From Pseudomonas sp. MIACH (GTDB lineage Bacteria; Pseudomonadota; Gammaproteobacteria; Pseudomonadales; Pseudomonadaceae), in assembly GCF_001269925.1 (NCBI RefSeq), contig NZ_LHVO01000060.1, forward strand, positions 62,001-126,000: DNA of 64,000 nt. The letters run 5' to 3'. Position numbers and translations under genes: made by a program. This document shows, piece by piece, positions 60,445 to 64,000 of this stretch (positions are counted from its first letter, which is position 1; every line of letters starts with the position of its first letter). Below the pieces are notes generated by a model, which saw only the letters and a list, made by a program, of their open reading frames with translations, was not told the origin of the DNA and did no database searches.

Positions 60445-61500
60445 ATGCCCCAGACACTGCCCCAGGCGCTGTTGCGCCAAGCCCACACCCGAGGCTCGGC
60501 GATTGCCTTGCGCTTCAAGCGCCTGGGCATCTGGCATGAGCGCAGCTGGAGCGAGGTGGCGCACGAGGTCAGCCAACTCGCCGCTGCCTTGCATCAGCGC
60601 AGCTTCGGGCCCGACGATAACCTGTTGATCCTCAGCCAGGCGCGCCCCGAAGCGTTGCTGGTGGCGCTGGCGGCGCAATGGCTGGGCGCCAGCGTGACGC
60701 TGCTGGACCCGGACCGCGACAACCGGGCGCTGCTCGCCGGGCTGCGACCGCGCTTCGTGCTCGTACAGGACTTGGAAGCGCTGCAACAACTCGGTGAGCG
60801 TGGGGTGGTGGTGTTCCTCGACGGGCGTGGTTTGAGCCAGTCCCAGGACGCCGACTTGATCGACTATGCCGAGCTACGTGCCGACACACCGCCACCCGCC
60901 CACGCCCCGCAGCCGAGCGACAGCGCCTTCGTCTTTCATGCCGACACGTCGCTGCACTTGACCCACGCGCAACTGCTCGCGGGCGCCCGGACGCTGGTCG
61001 ACCGCGAACGCCTCGGCGCCGACGACGAAGCCCTCGCCGCGCGGGTGTTTGCCGCCAGCGGCCAGGCGCGCTACCTGCTGGCGCCCTGGCTGCACGCGGG
61101 CTTTCGGCTGAACTTCCCGGAAGCCCTCGCCACCCGCGACAACGACCGCCGCGAACTGGGCCCGACCCTGGTGCTGGGCACCCGCGAATCCTATGCGCGC
61201 CTGGAGCAATGGGTGCGTGAACGCCTGCCACTGCCGGGCAGCGTCAGCCATCGTTTATACGACTGGGCCATGCAGCCGACCCGCTCTCCCGTGCGCCGCT
61301 GGCTGGGCCACTGGCTGGTGCGTCGACCTTTGCTGGATGTGCTGGGCATGAGCCGCCTGCGCGTGCCCTTGCTGGTCGGGCCGCCGCTGCATCCGGAAAG
61401 TGCCGCCTTCTTTGCGGCCCTGGGCATTCATCCTGGTCATTGGCAAGAGCCGTCCACCCACCACGCCCACAGCGAACACTTGCTGCCTCAATCTGCCTGA
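60445..61500 (+). CDS. Degenerate AMP-binding (acyl-CoA synthetase-like) protein
   Basis: A 351-residue protein resembling the N-terminal part of AMP-forming acyl-CoA synthetases (RGSAIALRFKRLGIWHERSW and WSEVAHEVSQLAAALHQRSF, then GDDNLLILSQARPEALLVAL-like helices). Full enzymes are 600+ residues; here the P-loop (usually TSGTTGxPK) reads FHADTSLHLTHAQLLAG, and the GYGxTE motif and the C-terminal adenylation domain are missing. It is first in the branched-chain-type ABC operon, where relatives carry full-length synthetases. It is probably a pseudoenzyme or relic in frame. Confidence 0.7.
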   Translation: MPQTLPQALLRQAHTRGSAIALRFKRLGIWHERSWSEVAHEVSQLAAALHQRSFGPDDNLLILSQARPEALLVALAAQWLGASVTLLDPDRDNRALLAGLRPRFVLVQDLEALQQLGERGVVVFLDGRGLSQSQDADLIDYAELRADTPPPAHAPQPSDSAFVFHADTSLHLTHAQLLAGARTLVDRERLGADDEALAARVFAASGQARYLLAPWLHAGFRLNFPEALATRDNDRRELGPTLVLGTRESYARLEQWVRERLPLPGSVSHRLYDWAMQPTRSPVRRWLGHWLVRRPLLDVLGMSRLRVPLLVGPPLHPESAAFFAALGIHPGHWQEPSTHHAHSEHLLPQSA

Positions 61501-61510
61501 CGAGCCTTCC

Positions 61511-62287
61511 ATGCACGCACCTACTGAAGCGACATTACTTCGGCTCGATGACATCTCCCTGTCGTTCAAGGGCATCAAGGCCATCACCTCCATCAGTTTC
61601 GAGGTCAAGGCCGGTGACATCTGCGGCCTGATCGGCCCCAATGGCGCGGGCAAAAGTTCGCTGCTCAATGTGATCAACGGGGTCTATCACCCCCAGAGCG
61701 GCAGCATCCACTACGCCGGCCAGACCCGGCGGCGCATGCGCGCGCACCAGGCGGCCGAGGGCGGGATTGCGCGGACTTTCCAGAATATTGCGCTGTTCAA
61801 GGGCATGAGCGTGCTCGACAACGTGCTTACCGGGCGCAACCTCAAACGCCGCAGCAGTTGGCTGGAGCAGATGCTGCGCGTGGGCCGCGCCCCACGCGAG
61901 GACGACGCCCACCGCCTGCACGCGGAAAAGGTGATTGCCTTCCTGCAGATCCATCCCTGGCGCCACGTACTGGTCGGCACCCTGCCCTATGGCCTGCAAA
62001 AACGTGTCGAACTGGCCCGCGCCCTGGCGTCCGAACCCACCCTGCTGTTGCTGGATGAACCCATGGCCGGCATGAACGCCCAGGAGAAAGCCCAGATGAG
62101 CCAGTTCATCCGCGACATCAACCGCGAGTTCGGCACCACCGTCGTGTTGATCGAACACGACATCGGCGTGGTCATGGGCTTGTGCGACCACGTGGTGGTC
62201 CTCGACTACGGTCGCAAAATCGGCGACGGCACCCCGCAACAGGTGCGCGCCAACCCCGATGTCATCGCCGCCTACCTGGGGACCTGA
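61511..62287 (+). CDS. Branched-chain-type ABC transporter ATPase (LivG-like)
   Basis: A 258-residue ATPase: Walker A GPNGAGKS (about 38-45), TFQNIALFKGMSVLDNVLTG, the signature (LPYGLQKRVELARAL; here YGLQ replaces the usual SGGQ), and Walker B LLLLDEPMAGM. The LivG-type insert with the EEDAHRLHAEKV helix is present. The signature motif starts with YGL, which is normal for LivG proteins. Start 61511. Confidence 0.92.
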   Translation: MHAPTEATLLRLDDISLSFKGIKAITSISFEVKAGDICGLIGPNGAGKSSLLNVINGVYHPQSGSIHYAGQTRRRMRAHQAAEGGIARTFQNIALFKGMSVLDNVLTGRNLKRRSSWLEQMLRVGRAPREDDAHRLHAEKVIAFLQIHPWRHVLVGTLPYGLQKRVELARALASEPTLLLLDEPMAGMNAQEKAQMSQFIRDINREFGTTVVLIEHDIGVVMGLCDHVVVLDYGRKIGDGTPQQVRANPDVIAAYLGT

Positions 62288-62289
62288 GC

Positions 62290-63171
62290 ATGGAATTTTT
62301 CTTCGAAGTGCTGATCGGCGGGCTGCTGGCCGGCGTGATGTATGCCTTGGTGGCGATTGGTTTTGTGCTGATCTACAAGGCCTCCGGCGTGTTCAATTTT
62401 GCCCAGGGCGCCATGGTGCTGTTCGCCGCGCTGACGTTTGTCAGCCTGCTGGAGCGCGGCTTCCCGTTTGCCTGGGCGTTCCTGATCACCCTGGCGAGCA
62501 TGGTGGTGCTGGCGCTGCTGATCGAAAAAGTGGTGCTGCGGCCCTTGGTCAATCGCCCACCGATCATCCTCTTCATGGCGACCCTCGGGCTGTCCTACAT
62601 GATCGAAGGCTTTGCGCAGTTCCTCTGGGGTGCACAGGTGCACGGGCTGGACCTCGGCATCGCCGACGAACCGCTGGAAATCCGCGGCATGCTGCTTTCG
62701 CAATTCGACCTGTTTGCCGCCGGCACCGCCGCCGCGCTGGTGATCGTCCTGTCGCTGTTGTTCAACAAAACGCGGGTGGGCTTGTCATTGCGCGCGGTGG
62801 CCGATGACCCGCTGGCGTCCATGGCGATCGGTATTCGCCTGCCGCGCATCTGGGCGTTGGTGTGGGCGGTGGCCGGGTTCGTCGGCCTGGTGGCCGGGTT
62901 GCTCTGGGGCGCGCGCCTGGGGGTGCAGTTCTCGCTCTCGCTGGTGGTGCTCAAGGCGCTGCCGGTGCTGATCATCGGCGGGTTCTCGTCCATCGGCGGG
63001 GCGATTGTCGGCGGCCTGATCATCGGTGCGGCAGAGAAAATCGCCGAGATTTACCTCGGCCCGATCATCGGCAGCGGCATTGAAAATTGGGTGCCGTACG
63101 TCCTGGCGTTGCTGTTCTTGTTGGTGCGGCCTGCCGGGTTGTTCGGCGAGCGCGCCATCGAACGGGTTTGA
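62290..63171 (+). CDS. Branched-chain-type ABC permease (LivH-like)
   Basis: A 293-residue permease with about eight helices. GLLAGVMYALVAIGFVLIYK and GVFNFAQGAMVLFAA are the LivH hallmark at the N-terminus, and FSSIGGAIVGGLIIGAAEKI is at the end. It starts 2 bp after the ATPase stop, so cotranslation is likely. Confidence 0.94.
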   Translation: MEFFFEVLIGGLLAGVMYALVAIGFVLIYKASGVFNFAQGAMVLFAALTFVSLLERGFPFAWAFLITLASMVVLALLIEKVVLRPLVNRPPIILFMATLGLSYMIEGFAQFLWGAQVHGLDLGIADEPLEIRGMLLSQFDLFAAGTAAALVIVLSLLFNKTRVGLSLRAVADDPLASMAIGIRLPRIWALVWAVAGFVGLVAGLLWGARLGVQFSLSLVVLKALPVLIIGGFSSIGGAIVGGLIIGAAEKIAEIYLGPIIGSGIENWVPYVLALLFLLVRPAGLFGERAIERV

Positions 63172-63193
63172 TTGTCCTTGGGGAAATGCCTGC

Positions 63194-64000
63194 ATGTTGT
63201 ATCAAGAAGTCGGTCAAATCAGTACCTCCTACGCGGCCGAGCGCCGCACCTTTCGCCTGCGCCAGGACCGCGTCGCGCTGTGGCTGCTGCTGGGCGTGGC
63301 GTTTTTTGCAGTGCCTTGGCTGGGCAATGACTATTGGTTCAGCGCAATTCTGGTGCCGCTGCTGGTGCTGTCGCTGGCCGGGCTTGGGCTCAACCTGCTG
63401 ACGGGCTATGCAGGGCAACTTTCACTGGGCTCGGCGGCGTTCATGGCGGTGGGCGCGTTTGCCGCCTACAACCTGCAACTGCGCGTGCCGGGCTTGCCGC
63501 TGTTGGTGAGCTTTGCCCTCGGCGGCCTGATTGCCGCGCTGGTAGCGGTGTTCTTCGGCTTGCCGAGCCTGCGCATCAAGGGCTTTTACCTGCTGGTGGC
63601 GACCCTGGCCGCGCAGTTCGTGGTCGAGTGGGTGCTCACCCGCTTCAGCTGGTTTACCAACGACAACGCCTCGGGCGTGATCACCTCGCCGCCGCTGCTG
63701 ATTGCCGGGCTGGATTTCAGCTCACCGCGTGGCCGCTATGTGCTGACGTTGGCCGTGGTAGTGGCGCTGTTCTGGCTGGGCAAAAACCTGGTGCGCAGCG
63801 AACTGGGCCGCAACTGGATGGCAGTTCGCGACATGGACACCGCCGCTGCCGTCATCGGCATTCGCCTGTTGAAGGCCAAGCTGCTGGCGTTTGCCATCAG
63901 CGGCTTCTACCTGGGCGTCGCCGGTTCACTGTGGGCGTTCGCCTACCTGGGCACGGTCGAGCCCCACGGCTTTGACCTGAGCCGCTCGTTCCAGGTGCTG
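63194..64000 (+). CDS. Branched-chain-type ABC permease (LivM-like), cut by window end
   Basis: 269 codons are visible, open to the window edge. LAGLGLNLLTGYAGQLSLGS and AAFMAVGAFAAY are the LivM marks near the N-terminus, followed by GLPSLRIKGFYLLVATLAAQ. It starts 22 bp after the LivH-like stop with GGGGAAATG upstream. The binding protein and second ATPase of the importer are expected beyond the edge. Confidence 0.93.
   Translation, partial: MLYQEVGQISTSYAAERRTFRLRQDRVALWLLLGVAFFAVPWLGNDYWFSAILVPLLVLSLAGLGLNLLTGYAGQLSLGSAAFMAVGAFAAYNLQLRVPGLPLLVSFALGGLIAALVAVFFGLPSLRIKGFYLLVATLAAQFVVEWVLTRFSWFTNDNASGVITSPPLLIAGLDFSSPRGRYVLTLAVVVALFWLGKNLVRSELGRNWMAVRDMDTAAAVIGIRLLKAKLLAFAISGFYLGVAGSLWAFAYLGTVEPHGFDLSRSFQVL

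Noticed and set aside
1..64000. tRNA or rRNA genes
   Set aside because: I found no cloverleaf-type or rRNA-like sequence by eye; a covariance-model scan would be needed to be certain.

Overview
The window looks like a chromosomal segment of a Pseudomonas of the P. fluorescens group. The evidence is moderate to high GC with Pseudomonas-like codon use, an OprD porin, many LysR and IclR regulators, chemotaxis receptors, and two classes of inverted REP pairs (REPINs) of the type common in that group (48858-48950, 54291-54423, 59365-59495). There is no rRNA, tRNA or CRISPR array that I can see. The names below rest on motif recognition by eye, not on database searches.

The window falls into two parts. 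From 1 to about 42 kb it is catabolic and accessory: regulator-enzyme-transporter modules, one insertion sequence, a toxin-antitoxin pair and gene fossils, with no REPIN. From about 42.3 kb to the end it looks like ordinary chromosome with dense, high-GC genes and REPINs between them.

Layout: (a) 0.1-4.6 kb, minus strand: MHS-type transporter, shikimate dehydrogenase-like protein, Gfo/Idh oxidoreductase and IclR regulator. (b) 4.9-10.5 kb: ketoglutarate-semialdehyde dehydrogenase, UxaA/GarD-type dehydratase and GbpR-like LysR regulator on minus, and a divergent AraD1/GguC-type FAH-fold protein. Together they suggest a non-phosphorylative sugar-acid route to 2-oxoglutarate. (c) 10.8-15.6 kb: IclR regulator, 2-keto-4-pentenoate hydratase-like protein, FAH-family hydrolase, an alpha-beta-barrel protein of unknown role, and an OprD porin. 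(d) 15.7-17.3 kb: HxlR regulator divergent from an Old-Yellow-Enzyme reductase. (e) 18.1-24.5 kb: a membrane desaturase, a complete OpuC-type ABC importer, an NtaA/SnaA/DszA flavin monooxygenase and a leaderless PhnD-fold protein, which I read as one uptake-and-oxidation unit. (f) 24.9-29.7 kb: a periplasmic sugar-type binding protein next to a 1236-residue hybrid kinase with two transmitter modules and no ABC permease, probably a TorT/TorS-like sensing pair. (g) 30-32.9 kb: a frameshifted LysR fossil, parDE, a small unknown gene and an AraC regulator. (h) 33-38 kb: a CynX/NimT-type MFS exporter, LysR regulator, amidohydrolase, YdcZ-type transporter and SMP-30 lactonase. (i) 38.1-42.1 kb: an IS1182-family element and a chemotaxis receptor flanked by inverted repeats. 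(j) 42.3-48.8 kb: LysE exporter, NTF2-like and VOC proteins, esterase, DapA-family aldolase, and the reverse-transsulfuration pair cystathionine beta-synthase / gamma-lyase. (k) 49-59.2 kb: OsmC-YcaO protein, diguanylate cyclase, PAS-containing chemoreceptor, three transporters and an exported protein. (l) 59.6-64 kb: a racemase-fold protein, then a degenerate AMP-binding protein heading a branched-chain-type ABC importer operon behind a sigma-54-like promoter. The operon is cut by the window end.
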